Source: Pelethousia sp034928145
GTDB taxonomy: Bacteria > Bacillota > Clostridia > Christensenellales > CAG-138
Assembly: GCA_034928145.1 (NCBI GenBank)
Contig: JAYFPE010000010.1
Location: forward strand, 68,171 to 132,170
Reading direction: 5' to 3'
Length of the DNA: 64,000 nt
Shown here one piece after another: positions 26,065-35,587 of the stretch. Position 1 is the stretch's first letter, and each line of letters starts with the position of its first letter. Made by a program: the position numbers and the translations under genes. The notes beneath the pieces are model-generated. The model saw only the letters and a list, made by a program, of their open reading frames with translations. It was not told the origin of the DNA and searched no databases.

Positions 26065-27468
26065 ATGGATCTGCTGATAAAGAATGGCACGGTTATTACC
26101 GTGGATGCCGAGCGCCGCATATTCACCGGCGATATTGCCGTAGACAAGGGGCGGATCATCCGCATGGGCGATTGCAGCGATGTACATGCGGACAGAGTGC
26201 TGGATGCAACAGGCTGCGCCGTAATGCCCGGCATGATCAATACCCATACGCATATCTACCAGGCGCTGATCGAGGGCATCGGGTACGATATGCACTTTGA
26301 ACCATGGAATTGGCGGTTTCTGTTCCCTATCGTCAGCCGCATGACGCCGGAGCATTCCTATGTAAGCGCACAAGTCGCGGCGCTGGAGATGATCAAGAGC
26401 GGAACGACCACCGTATGTGATCATTGGTATATGCATACTTACTTTGACAATGTACGCAATCTTGCCACAGCGCTCGATGAAAGCGGCATGCGCGCCAGCA
26501 TCGTTTATGGGTTGCTGGATCGCTCGTTTGCCGGCGAAGCGATCGACGATGCCAGCATGACCATGGTGCATACGCGCGAAGAGCTGATGGCGGATGTGCA
26601 GAAGTTTGCGGCCCAATGGCATCATACGCGCCGCACCACCGTGGCCCTTGGCGTTGGTACAACGCAGGACGCATCGCCGGAACTGCTCAAAATGTCTCAG
26701 GAATATTGCCTGGCAAACGGTATGCAAAACAACTTCCACGTGGCCGGATGGAGCGACCTGATTGCAAACTGCTATCGGGAATACCGCATGCGCGATGTGG
26801 AGTATTTGGCCAAGCTCGGCTATGTGGGCCCCAATATGGTCTATGTGCATGCCGTTTGGCTCACACCGGAGGAGATCAAGATCATCGGCAATACCGATAC
26901 AAAGATCGCCCATTGCCCGGCGGCCAACGCACAGCTTGCATATGGCGTTGCCCCCGTGGCGGAGATGCTGGTGCGCAATATCGCCGTGGGCTTGGGTACC
27001 GATGGCGGCGCCAGCTATACATACGACATGTTTGAAGTCATGCGCACGGCGGCATATCTGCAAAAGCAAAAGAACCTTTCCGCAGATTTTCTCACAGCCG
27101 AGCAATCCATAGAAATGGCCACCATCAACGGCGCGCGTGTGTTGAACATGCAGGATGAGATCGGCTCCCTGGAAGTAGGAAAAAAGGCCGACATCATCCT
27201 TGTGGATTTCAACAAGCCACACCTGATCCCCGTCAATCGTTACACGCCAAAGCTCGTATACAGCGCCAACGGCGGGGATGTGCGTACGACCATCATCGAC
27301 GGCAAGGTCGTGATGGAGGATTATGTGGTAAAAACCATAGATGAGAAAGCCATCATGAACGATGCCGTCCGCTGCGCCAAAGAATTGGTCGCCGGCGCTT
27401 CCAACGAGGATACGGAAAAATTGCTGCGTGCGCCCTGGGGCAGCGTTCGCCCATACTGGAGAAGCTGA
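26065..27468 (+). CDS. Amidohydrolase-superfamily protein, TRZ/ATZ type, with altered HxxE motif
   Basis: A 467-residue metal-dependent hydrolase. The HTH metal motif is His61/His63 in GMINTHTHIYQ. His225 in NFHVAGW is the next metal ligand, but the catalytic glutamate three residues later is Gly228. Further sites are MVYVHAVWL and GLGTDGGASYTYDMFEVM. The remaining superfamily scaffold, including the C-terminal strand pair, is intact. The start follows GAGGGGGTGG. It lies directly upstream of the GH1 gene in the operon. The missing acid suggests a reaction other than simple ring deamination. Confidence 0.86.
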   Translation: MDLLIKNGTVITVDAERRIFTGDIAVDKGRIIRMGDCSDVHADRVLDATGCAVMPGMINTHTHIYQALIEGIGYDMHFEPWNWRFLFPIVSRMTPEHSYVSAQVAALEMIKSGTTTVCDHWYMHTYFDNVRNLATALDESGMRASIVYGLLDRSFAGEAIDDASMTMVHTREELMADVQKFAAQWHHTRRTTVALGVGTTQDASPELLKMSQEYCLANGMQNNFHVAGWSDLIANCYREYRMRDVEYLAKLGYVGPNMVYVHAVWLTPEEIKIIGNTDTKIAHCPAANAQLAYGVAPVAEMLVRNIAVGLGTDGGASYTYDMFEVMRTAAYLQKQKNLSADFLTAEQSIEMATINGARVLNMQDEIGSLEVGKKADIILVDFNKPHLIPVNRYTPKLVYSANGGDVRTTIIDGKVVMEDYVVKTIDEKAIMNDAVRCAKELVAGASNEDTEKLLRAPWGSVRPYWRS

Positions 27469-27486
27469 AAGGAGCAGAAAGAGCCA

Positions 27487-28848
27487 ATGACAAAATTGAC
27501 ATTTCCTGATCACTTTATATGGGGCATAGGCACCAGCGCTTATCAATCCGAAGGCGCTTGGCAGGAGGATGGCCGCGGCGAATCGATTTGGGACCGCTAC
27601 TGCCATATCCCCGGAAATACGTTCAACGGTGAAAGCGGTGATATATCCTCGGATTTTTATCATCGCTACAAGGAAGATATCGCTCTGCTCAAAGAAATGG
27701 GAATTCGCCATTTCCGCACGTCCATTGCCTGGACACGTGTCATCCCTGACGGCCGGGGTGAGGTAAATCCCAAAGGGATCCAGTTTTACCATGATGTGAT
27801 CAATGAATTGCTTAGGCAAGGCATTGAGCCCATGATAACGCTCTATATGTGGGACCTGCCCCAGAAGTTGCAGGACATAGGCGGCTGGGCCAACCGGGAG
27901 GTAACGGATTACTACGAGCGCTATGCCCGGCTGCTGTTTCGTGAATACGGCGGCAAGGTAAAGAGCTGGGTTACCTTTGACGAGCCGTTCTGCGGCGCCT
28001 TTATCGGTAATTATCTTGGCACCTATGCGCCAGGTCTGCGCGATTTTAATACGGCGCTTCTGGTTAGCTACCATATGCTACTTGCCCACGGCAAAGCGGT
28101 TCAGGCCTGCCATGAGATGTTACCGGATGCGAAGATCGGCTTTGCGCTGAATGTTTCCGATTGCAAACCGGCTACCTGTAAGCCTGCCGATGTGGAAGCT
28201 GCACGCCGGGCGGACGGTTACCGCAACCGCTGGTTTTTGGACCCGCTCTACAAGGGAAGCTTCCCTAAGGACATGCTGGATTGGTACGAGGCGCAGGGCG
28301 TGATCCTTCCCACTATTAGCCGGGAGGATCTGAAGATTATTTCAACGCGGCAAGATTTCCTGGGGCTGAATTACTATTCGCCGCATTTCTTTGTAGATGA
28401 TCCGAAGAACTGGCCGATTCAGTGTGCATCGGTAAAAACGGGGAAGCCGCTCAATGATATCAACTGGGAAATCGTACCGGAAGCACTGTATAACATCCTG
28501 GCAAGGATCCAGGCGGATTATGGGGATATTGAAATTCAGATCACGGAAAACGGCTCTTGCCAGACGGATATTATTTCTTACCGCAATGAGGTTCTGGATT
28601 ATTGCCGCATCGATTATATGCACCGGCATCTTGTAGAACTGGAGCGTGCCATACGTGCCGGGATAAACGTGACGGCTTATTATGCCTTCTGCTTTACGGA
28701 TAATCTAGAATGGGCCCTGGGGTATTCCAAACGCTTTGGGCTGGTTTATGTGGATTTTGGAACCCAGGAGCGTATCGTAAAGGAGAGCGGGCGCTGGTAT
28801 TCGCAGGTCGTCAAGCAAAATGGCTTGGAAACGGCGGAGCAACAATAA
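27487..28848 (+). CDS. Glycoside hydrolase family 1 enzyme with altered sugar-binding residues
   Basis: A 453-residue (beta/alpha)8 retaining glycosidase. The nucleophile is Glu354 in ITENG; the acid/base is Glu166 in TFDEP. Gln20 (SAYQSEGA), Glu408 and Trp409 (TDNLEW) of the glycone site are present. Three usually invariant glycone contacts differ: the His of HWDLP is Met121, the Asn of NEP is Asp165, and the Trp of AWSLLDN is Phe401. Catalysis should therefore be possible, but on an unusual sugar. It sits between two amidohydrolase genes, so it may release the sugar from an N-heterocycle glycoside. Confidence 0.92.
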   Translation: MTKLTFPDHFIWGIGTSAYQSEGAWQEDGRGESIWDRYCHIPGNTFNGESGDISSDFYHRYKEDIALLKEMGIRHFRTSIAWTRVIPDGRGEVNPKGIQFYHDVINELLRQGIEPMITLYMWDLPQKLQDIGGWANREVTDYYERYARLLFREYGGKVKSWVTFDEPFCGAFIGNYLGTYAPGLRDFNTALLVSYHMLLAHGKAVQACHEMLPDAKIGFALNVSDCKPATCKPADVEAARRADGYRNRWFLDPLYKGSFPKDMLDWYEAQGVILPTISREDLKIISTRQDFLGLNYYSPHFFVDDPKNWPIQCASVKTGKPLNDINWEIVPEALYNILARIQADYGDIEIQITENGSCQTDIISYRNEVLDYCRIDYMHRHLVELERAIRAGINVTAYYAFCFTDNLEWALGYSKRFGLVYVDFGTQERIVKESGRWYSQVVKQNGLETAEQQ

Positions 28849-28881
28849 AAAGCAAAAGGCGTATAAAGGAGCGGATTAAAA

Positions 28882-30219
28882 TTGCGTGCTTGTGATTTAT
28901 TGGTTGGCGGGAGTTATCTGCTGACCATGGACGATCAGGATACCCGGATTCGCAATGGCGCCGTTGCGGTGATTGGCGGCAAAATTGAGGCCGTCGGCCC
29001 TTTGAGTGATTTAAGGGCGCAGTTTGCGCCCCAAAGGGAGATCATCCATGAAAACGCTACCATTATGCCGGGCCTGATCGATGCTCACTGCCATGAAACG
29101 CTCACGCGCGGCTTGCATGAAGACCTGCCGCTGATGCGCTGGCTGGTGGAGGTCTGTTATCCGATCGAGGGTAGTTATACGCCGGATGATATGTATGCCG
29201 CCGCCTTAATGACGCAGCTCGAGTTGATCCGTGGAGGTGTAACGACCTTCATTGATATTTTCCGATTTGCTGATGAAGCGATTAGGGCCGTCCGGCAAAC
29301 GGGCCTGCGCGGTATCTTCAGCCCGCAGTTTTTTGATGCGACGAGCGGTCATCTTGAGAGCATCGAAAAAACCGTGGATTTGATCGGCCGCTACCATGGC
29401 ACACAAAACGGCCGAATTAGCGTATGGTTTGGGCCGCACGCGCCATATTCCTGCGGGCCGGAGAGCTATGCAAGGGCGGCTAGGCTTGCACGTGAGCTCG
29501 GCGTTGGCGTGCACACCCATTTATGCGAGACAAGGGATGAGCTGAAAACCATCCGCGACCGCTATGGCAAGGACCCGGTGCAGTATCTCGATGACGCCGG
29601 CGTGTTCGACGCGCCCTGCGTCATGGCCCATTGCATTTATTTGACCGACGAACAGATCGCGCGGCTGGCGGAAAAACGAGAAACGGTCGGCATGGTCTAC
29701 TGTCCGATCAGCAACATGAAGATTGCAGACGGCGTCGCCCGTATACCCGAAATTATGCAAGCCGGCTGCACGCTGGGCCTGGGCACGGATTCCAACCTAT
29801 CCAACAACGGGCTGGATATGTTCAATGAAATGCGAATCGGCAGCTATTTGCAAAAGGTGACCCGGGACGACGCGACGATCATGCCCTGCCAGGATATGCT
29901 GCGTTTGGCCACGCGCGGAAGTGCTGCGGTGTTTAAAATGCAGGATCGTATCGGCAGCCTAGAGGCGGGCAAGTGCGCGGATATCATTGCCGTCAGCTTT
30001 GAAGGCCCGCACATGTGGCCCATCTATTACGAGCATCCGAGCAACATTGTAGAGCAGATCGTTTATTCCGCGCGTGCGTCCGATGTTATCACAACAATTG
30101 TGGATGGCAATGTGCTGATGGATGACCGCAAGATTCTGACCATTGATGAAAAAGCCGCCTTTGACTATGTGCAAAAACGCGCCGGGGAGCTGTATGCCAG
30201 AAGTTTTCCGGATCGGTAA
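28882..30219 (+). CDS. Amidohydrolase-superfamily deaminase/hydrolase, MtaD/TRZ type
   Basis: A 445-residue protein with the full aminohydrolase set: DAHCHETLTRG (HxH near residue 69), GPHAPYSCGPES near 193, HTHLCET with His213 and Glu216, MAHCIYLTDEQ near 250, and GTDSNLSNNGLDMFNEM near 303. The pattern fits S-adenosylhomocysteine/5'-methylthioadenosine deaminase and related N-ring deaminases. The start is a TTG at 28882 with AAGGAG 10 bases upstream. Of the three amidohydrolases in this operon it has the most canonical active site and is the best candidate for a true deaminase. Confidence 0.86.
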   Translation: MRACDLLVGGSYLLTMDDQDTRIRNGAVAVIGGKIEAVGPLSDLRAQFAPQREIIHENATIMPGLIDAHCHETLTRGLHEDLPLMRWLVEVCYPIEGSYTPDDMYAAALMTQLELIRGGVTTFIDIFRFADEAIRAVRQTGLRGIFSPQFFDATSGHLESIEKTVDLIGRYHGTQNGRISVWFGPHAPYSCGPESYARAARLARELGVGVHTHLCETRDELKTIRDRYGKDPVQYLDDAGVFDAPCVMAHCIYLTDEQIARLAEKRETVGMVYCPISNMKIADGVARIPEIMQAGCTLGLGTDSNLSNNGLDMFNEMRIGSYLQKVTRDDATIMPCQDMLRLATRGSAAVFKMQDRIGSLEAGKCADIIAVSFEGPHMWPIYYEHPSNIVEQIVYSARASDVITTIVDGNVLMDDRKILTIDEKAAFDYVQKRAGELYARSFPDR

Positions 30220-30267
30220 CACGTCTAGGCATAATCAAATCGATCATAACGGATGGAGGACTTCAGC

Positions 30268-33042
30268 ATGGGAGAAATAAAATTCAGATTAAATGGTAAG
30301 GAAATAACGGCCGCGGATCCTAAGATGACCTTGTTGCGATATTTAAGGGATGAGTTGGGCATGGTCGGCGCCAAGGATGGCTGCAGCAGGAGCCAATGCG
30401 GGGCCTGCATGGTGATCGTCAATCAAAAGGCGGTTACGGCCTGCTCTGTAAAGCTTGGGAAATTACAGGGCGCGCAGGTGGAAACGATTGAGGGCCTGGC
30501 CCAGGGTGGGCAATTACACCCGCTGCAGACCAGCTTTATGAAGCTGAGCGCTTTCCAATGCGGCTTTTGCACGCCGGGCATGATCATGGCGGCAAAGGCC
30601 CTCCTGGATAGCAATCCCGACCCGACACCGGACGAGGTGCGCTATGCGCTACGCCGGAATATTTGCCGCTGCACCGGATACAAGAAGATCGTGGAAGCGG
30701 TGCTGCTGGCAGCCGATATCATAAACGGACGGAGCAAAATAGACCTCAACGAGTATAGCGGCGTGGTCGGCGATCGAGCCGTGCGTACGGACGCTCTGCG
30801 CAAGGTAACGGGCAAGCCGGTATATACGGATGATTATAAGCTCGTGAAACCGCTTCAGGGGAAGATGCTGTTTTCAAAATACCCGCACGCCAAAGTTTTG
30901 GCTGTGGATGTATCGCAGGCGCGCAAGCAGCCGGGCGTCGCCTATATCGCCACCTATGACGATGTGCCCGGCCGCAAAGATTTTGGCCAGGGTATGTTCC
31001 CCCAGCAGCCGGTCATTGCAGGGGATGTTGTGCGCTTTGTGGGCGACCCGGTGGCCGTGGTCTATGCCGAAACCGAAGAGCAGGCCTATGCCGCCATGGA
31101 GCATATCCACGTTGCATACGAACCGCTACCTGTACTCACAACGCCGGAGGAAGCGATGGCGGAGGGCGCATGCAAGATTTACGAAGAGGGGAACCTGCTC
31201 AAGCATATCCATACCCATAAGGGAAGTGTGGAGAGGGGTTTTACCACGGCGGATTTTATCATCGAAGATACCTATTCCGTGGGGGCGATCGACCATGCCT
31301 ACATGGAGCCGGATGCCGCCCTGGCGGAGTATGATGAGAACGGCCTGCTCACAGTGTACGGTTCCGTGCAGAACCCGATGGGCCTGCGCCGCGATCTGGC
31401 AGCCTGCCTAGCCATGGATGAATCCAAGCTCCGGGTGGTTACGCGGCCCAACGGCGGTGCGTTTGGCGGCCGGGAAGAGCCATCCGTGCATATTCAGGCT
31501 GCGCTGGGCACTCTCCTGACGGGGCGCCCGGTACGGATGGTATTTACCCGGGAAGAGCTGAACATCTTCTCTACCAAGCGCCATGCCATGAAGATGCATT
31601 ATAAGCTCGGCGCCACGAAGGACGGCACGATTACGGCGATTCAGGCAAACACCGTGGGAGATACCGGCGCCTATGCTTCCAGCGGCGAGTTTGTGCTGTT
31701 CCGCGCCTGCGTGTTTGGCGCGGGCCCTTATGCCATACCGAACGCCTGCATGGATAGCTATGCGGTTTATACGAACAATGTGACGGCTGCCTCCATGCGC
31801 GGGTTCGGCAGTACACAGCCCTGCGCGGCCATGGAGAGCATGGTAGACAGGTTGGCGGAAAAATGCGGGCTTGACCCGTTTGAGATCCGCCGGCGCAACG
31901 GCCTCGATATCGGCAAGCAAACTATTACCGGGCATGTGATCGACTACTCCGTGGGGTTCAAAGAAGCGCTGGATAAGGTCGAGGCCGCCCTGCGCAAGGA
32001 CGGCCTTCCCGAGCCTTCCGGCCCCCACAAAAAGATCGGGGTCGGCATTGCGGGCAGCATGAAAAATGTTGGCCTGGGCTCAGGCTGCGAGGATGCTGCT
32101 TGGGCGCAGATGCGCCTTGGGCAGGATGGAATGATCGAGCTATTGGCCGGCGCTGTAGAGTGCGGACAGGGCCACGATACGGTCGCCGTCCAGATTGCCG
32201 CACAAACCCTTGGCGTTTCCATGAACCGGATCCGCATCATACCGATTGATTCCACCGTTTCGATGGATGGCGGCATTACCACGGCCTCGCGGCAGACGTT
32301 TGTTTCGGGCAATGCCGTTAAAACGGTAAGCGCCATGTTCCGCGGCAGCATGCTGCGGATGGTTGCCCGGATCAGCGGCATTGAGGAAGGGTATCTCGAG
32401 TGCGGCGAGGATGGAATCTTCGACGTGCGAGAAGGCCATACCCCCGTTTTGAGCTATGGGCAGTTGGCCGAGCAGACGGAAAAGCTGCACGAAAAGCTTT
32501 ATGAAAAATACTATTATATTGCGCCCCAAACCAGCCCGATCCACGAATGCTCGGACAACCCCTCCAACGATATGGTCGGCCATCGCCTGCATTTCTCTTA
32601 TTGCTTCGGCGTGCAGGCCGTTATCATCGAGGTAGATGAAGATACGGGCGAGGTGCGCGTGCTGCGCGTGTATGCCGCAAACGACGTTGGCCGTGCCATC
32701 AACCCGGCGCTTGTGGAGGGCCAAATTGAAGGCGGCGTTGCCATGGGGATCGGCTATGCACTATCCGAAAAGTTTGAGATGAAAGACGGATATGTGCTCA
32801 CCAAGCAGATCAAGGATATGGGCATTCCGCACACGAGGGATGTGCCGCTGGATATCCGCCCCATCCTGGTCGAAGAGATCCATCCCTATGGCCCGTATGG
32901 AGCGAAGGGTATGGGCGAACTGCCGCTCAACGCGACCGCGCCCGCCATTATGAACGCCATTTACCAGGCGACGGGCGTTCGCGTGACGGAGTTGCCGATA
33001 ACGCCGCAAAAGCTTAAGGCGCTCCTAAAGCAACGCGGATGA
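30268..33042 (+). CDS. Molybdenum hydroxylase, xanthine dehydrogenase/aldehyde oxidoreductase type, FeS-Mo fusion
   Basis: A 924-residue fusion. Residues 1-155 hold two [2Fe-2S] sites (GCSRSQCGACM and QCGFCTPGM with CRCTGY). Residues 165-924 are the molybdopterin-binding halves, with GGAFGGREE near residue 393, a mid-domain ASMRGFGSTQP and the catalytic glutamate in KGMGELPLNATAPA near residue 885. The FAD domain of xanthine dehydrogenases is absent, as in XdhD-like proteins and Desulfovibrio MOP. The ATG at 30268 follows GGAGG. It would hydroxylate a heterocycle or aldehyde and pass electrons to an external acceptor. Confidence 0.92.
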   Translation: MGEIKFRLNGKEITAADPKMTLLRYLRDELGMVGAKDGCSRSQCGACMVIVNQKAVTACSVKLGKLQGAQVETIEGLAQGGQLHPLQTSFMKLSAFQCGFCTPGMIMAAKALLDSNPDPTPDEVRYALRRNICRCTGYKKIVEAVLLAADIINGRSKIDLNEYSGVVGDRAVRTDALRKVTGKPVYTDDYKLVKPLQGKMLFSKYPHAKVLAVDVSQARKQPGVAYIATYDDVPGRKDFGQGMFPQQPVIAGDVVRFVGDPVAVVYAETEEQAYAAMEHIHVAYEPLPVLTTPEEAMAEGACKIYEEGNLLKHIHTHKGSVERGFTTADFIIEDTYSVGAIDHAYMEPDAALAEYDENGLLTVYGSVQNPMGLRRDLAACLAMDESKLRVVTRPNGGAFGGREEPSVHIQAALGTLLTGRPVRMVFTREELNIFSTKRHAMKMHYKLGATKDGTITAIQANTVGDTGAYASSGEFVLFRACVFGAGPYAIPNACMDSYAVYTNNVTAASMRGFGSTQPCAAMESMVDRLAEKCGLDPFEIRRRNGLDIGKQTITGHVIDYSVGFKEALDKVEAALRKDGLPEPSGPHKKIGVGIAGSMKNVGLGSGCEDAAWAQMRLGQDGMIELLAGAVECGQGHDTVAVQIAAQTLGVSMNRIRIIPIDSTVSMDGGITTASRQTFVSGNAVKTVSAMFRGSMLRMVARISGIEEGYLECGEDGIFDVREGHTPVLSYGQLAEQTEKLHEKLYEKYYYIAPQTSPIHECSDNPSNDMVGHRLHFSYCFGVQAVIIEVDEDTGEVRVLRVYAANDVGRAINPALVEGQIEGGVAMGIGYALSEKFEMKDGYVLTKQIKDMGIPHTRDVPLDIRPILVEEIHPYGPYGAKGMGELPLNATAPAIMNAIYQATGVRVTELPITPQKLKALLKQRG

Positions 33043-33059
33043 TAGGGGAGGGAACAGCT

Positions 33060-33821
33060 ATGCGCTTGCAGGGCAAGGTAGCCATTATTACCGGCGCCGG
33101 TTCGGGCATGGGTCGGGAAACGGCCATGGAATTCTTGCGCCAAGGCGCAAAGGTTGTAATCGCGGATATCGACAGTGAAGCGCTGCGAGAATCCGTGCGG
33201 CGCGGTAAGCTGATCTCGCAGGATATAGAGGGCGTGGTAGCCGATATGTCCGTGCCGGAGGATTGCAAACGCACGGTGGATACAGCCGTGCGGCTGTTTG
33301 GCCGGATAGACGCGCTGTTTAACAACTTGGGCATCAACCTTTCGGCAACCGTCACGGAGACGACATCTGCCCAGTGGGATAAGATTTTTGCCGTGAATGT
33401 GCGCAGTATGTTTTTGATGTGCAAGTATACGCTGCCGATCATGATGGAGCAGGGCGGCGGTTCGATCATCAACACGTCGTCCTCCGGCGGCGCGGCAGCG
33501 CTCAAGGGGCTGGCTGCGTACAGCGCTTCAAAGGGCTCCGTCATCGGCTTAACGCGCAGCATAGCGGTGGATTATGCGCCCTATAACATTCGCTGCAACT
33601 ATCTGATCCCCGGTGTGATTATGACGGATATGACTAAAAAGGTGATTGAAGCGCAGGAGGATCCCGAGGCTTATGCGCGAAACATGCGAACGAACAACCC
33701 GCTGCAACGCTTCGGAACGGAAAATGAGATCGCTATGGCAGCCGTCTTTCTTGCCGCCGATGAAACACCGTTTATGACCGGCGCGTCTATCGTAGCGGAT
33801 GGCGGATACTTGGCCCAATAG
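33060..33821 (+). CDS. Short-chain dehydrogenase/reductase (first copy)
   Basis: A 253-residue NAD(P)-dependent oxidoreductase. The Rossmann motif is TGAGSGMGRE, the structural motif is NNLG instead of the common NNAG, and the catalytic Tyr and Lys lie in YSASKGS, with the serine in NTSSSGG. It ends with the classical GASIVADGGY. GGAGGG precedes the ATG at 33060. It is about half identical by eye to the next gene, so the pair arose by duplication. It probably oxidises a sugar or hydroxy acid released in the pathway. Confidence 0.9.
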   Translation: MRLQGKVAIITGAGSGMGRETAMEFLRQGAKVVIADIDSEALRESVRRGKLISQDIEGVVADMSVPEDCKRTVDTAVRLFGRIDALFNNLGINLSATVTETTSAQWDKIFAVNVRSMFLMCKYTLPIMMEQGGGSIINTSSSGGAAALKGLAAYSASKGSVIGLTRSIAVDYAPYNIRCNYLIPGVIMTDMTKKVIEAQEDPEAYARNMRTNNPLQRFGTENEIAMAAVFLAADETPFMTGASIVADGGYLAQ

Positions 33822-33849
33822 CGGCGGATAGATGAATGGGGTGAGAGAA

Positions 33850-34617
33850 ATGACAAAACGGTTGCAGGGAAAGGTTGCGATCATTACCGGCGGAGCAGCC
33901 GGAATGGGAAGGGCGAGTGTGATGCGCTTTTTGGAAGAGGGCGCAAAGGGGGCGATTGCCGATATCGATATGGACGCCATGGAGCATACCCTGGAGCAAG
34001 CCAGGCGGATCAGCGCGGATGTAATAGGTATCCGCACTGACCTGACGGACGAGCTGTCGATCCGTGATATGGTGGCGGAAACCGTGCGCCGCTTTGGAGC
34101 CATTGATGTGTTGTTCAATAACGCGGGGCTTAACCATGCGGGCTTGCTGCATGAAACCTCGCTGGAAGATTGGGAGCGCGTATTTTCCGTAAACGCGCGC
34201 GGCATGTTCTTAACCTGCAAATATGTTTTGCCAATCATGGTGGAGCAGCGCAAAGGGTCTGTAATCAACACCGCTTCCCCGGGAGCCATCGTAGGCCTGC
34301 GCGGCATTTCGGCTTACTGCGCGTCGAAATCCGCTGTGCCGGCGCTGACAAAAAGCATCGCCATCGACTATGCGCCCTACCAGATTCGCGCGAATTATAT
34401 TTGCCCCGGTGTCATTCTCACGGAGATGACGGAGAAGATTATTCAAGCCCAGCCTAACCCGGACGAATACCGGGAATGGTATAGAAGAGCGCGTCCGCTG
34501 GGCCGCTTTGGGGAACCTTGGGAGATCGCTAACGCAGCGGTTTACCTGGCTTCCGATGAAACGGCCTTTATGACCGGCGCCTCCATCGTAGCCGATGGCG
34601 GCTTTACCGAGCAGTAG
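33850..34617 (+). CDS. Short-chain dehydrogenase/reductase (second copy)
   Basis: A 255-residue NAD(P)-dependent oxidoreductase with Rossmann motif TGGAAGMGRA, FNNAG, catalytic Ser in NTASPGA and Tyr/Lys in YCASKSA, and C-terminal GASIVADGGF. The ATG at 33850 is preferred over 33832 because the purine-rich GGGGTGAGAG lies upstream. A paralogue of the preceding gene. Two adjacent SDRs with different active-site surroundings suggest two successive oxidations or an epimerisation through a keto intermediate. Confidence 0.9.
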   Translation: MTKRLQGKVAIITGGAAGMGRASVMRFLEEGAKGAIADIDMDAMEHTLEQARRISADVIGIRTDLTDELSIRDMVAETVRRFGAIDVLFNNAGLNHAGLLHETSLEDWERVFSVNARGMFLTCKYVLPIMVEQRKGSVINTASPGAIVGLRGISAYCASKSAVPALTKSIAIDYAPYQIRANYICPGVILTEMTEKIIQAQPNPDEYREWYRRARPLGRFGEPWEIANAAVYLASDETAFMTGASIVADGGFTEQ

Positions 34618-34627
34618 GGAGGTGGCT

Positions 34628-35578
34628 ATGAAGATATATATGCCCGTTGTTTTCCCGGAGCCGCTGATGAGCGGTTGGGACGCAGACGTAACCCTGGATG
34701 TGAACCGAAGCGGCTATCCCGTTTCCCGGGAGGAAATGAAGCGGCATTTGAGCGACGCGGATGCGGTGATCATCAACCTGGATGATGTTTTTGACCGGGA
34801 AATGATTGACGCCTCGCCCAAGCTGCGTGTGATCACCCTATTTGCGGCCAGCACCTATAATATTGATGTGGAATACGCTAAGGAGCGGGGCATTACCGTT
34901 TGCACAACGCCCGGCGAAATATTTGAAAACACGGCGGACCTGACCTTCGCGCTGCTCATGGCGGCGGCCAGGCGCATACCGGAGGCGGATGCTTATATCC
35001 GCGCCGGGAACTATCATGCCTGGGAGCCGGCCGGTCTGCTGGGCGGCGACATTTATGGCAAAACCCTGGGGATCATCGGCCTTGGTAAAATCGGCGCTTG
35101 TGTAGCCCGACGGGCTAAGGGGTTCGGCATGCGCATTTTGTATACGGCCGCCCATGGCCCAAAGTCGGAATTGGAAAAGAAACTGGGATGCGAATTCGTC
35201 GAGCTTAACCAATTGCTTAGGGAAGCGGATTTTGTCACATTGCATTGCAAACTCACGCCGGAAACGGAGGGCCTTATCGGTGCCGGGCAACTGCGCGGCA
35301 TGAAAAAGACAGCCTACCTGATCAACACCGGCCGGGGTAGGCTGGTGGATGAAGCGGCCTTGGCGGATGCCCTGGAACAGGGATGTATCGCCGGCGCCGG
35401 ATTGGATGTTTTTGCGGACGAGCCGCGGGTGACGAAAAAGCTGCTTACACTCCCCAACGTGGTGATGACGCCGCATCTGGGGGCGTCTAGCCGCGAAAAC
35501 CGCATCAGCATGGCCGAAATTGCCGCGGATTGCACGCGGGCGGTGCTTGCGGGCAGGATTCCCGCATTCTATGCATGA
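34628..35578 (+). CDS. D-isomer-specific 2-hydroxyacid dehydrogenase
   Basis: A 316-residue NAD(P)-dependent dehydrogenase of the phosphoglycerate/glyoxylate-hydroxypyruvate reductase family. The nucleotide-binding motif is GIIGLGKIGACVA near residue 150; catalytic Arg lies in NTGRGRLVDE, Glu in DVFADEPR and His in PHLGASS. GGAGGTGG precedes the ATG at 34628, 10 bp after the SDR gene. It is the last gene of the operon and is followed by a strong terminator. It likely handles a short 2-hydroxy or 2-keto acid product. Confidence 0.9.
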   Translation: MKIYMPVVFPEPLMSGWDADVTLDVNRSGYPVSREEMKRHLSDADAVIINLDDVFDREMIDASPKLRVITLFAASTYNIDVEYAKERGITVCTTPGEIFENTADLTFALLMAAARRIPEADAYIRAGNYHAWEPAGLLGGDIYGKTLGIIGLGKIGACVARRAKGFGMRILYTAAHGPKSELEKKLGCEFVELNQLLREADFVTLHCKLTPETEGLIGAGQLRGMKKTAYLINTGRGRLVDEAALADALEQGCIAGAGLDVFADEPRVTKKLLTLPNVVMTPHLGASSRENRISMAEIAADCTRAVLAGRIPAFYA

Positions 35579-35587
35579 GGATAAACG

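Noticed and set aside
25951..28074. 707-codon open frame on the minus strand across the amidohydrolase and GH1 genes
   Set aside because: It lies antisense to two clear enzymes, has no ribosome site or recognisable domain and odd composition (many His, Ile, Ala from codon shadowing).
21010..35578. Known enterobacterial/clostridial purine degradation cluster
   Set aside because: SsnA-, YgeY- and XdhD-like genes are present, but carbamoyltransferase ygeW, diaminopropionate lyase ygeX and ygfK are absent, while a glycosidase, SDRs and a hydroxyacid dehydrogenase are added.
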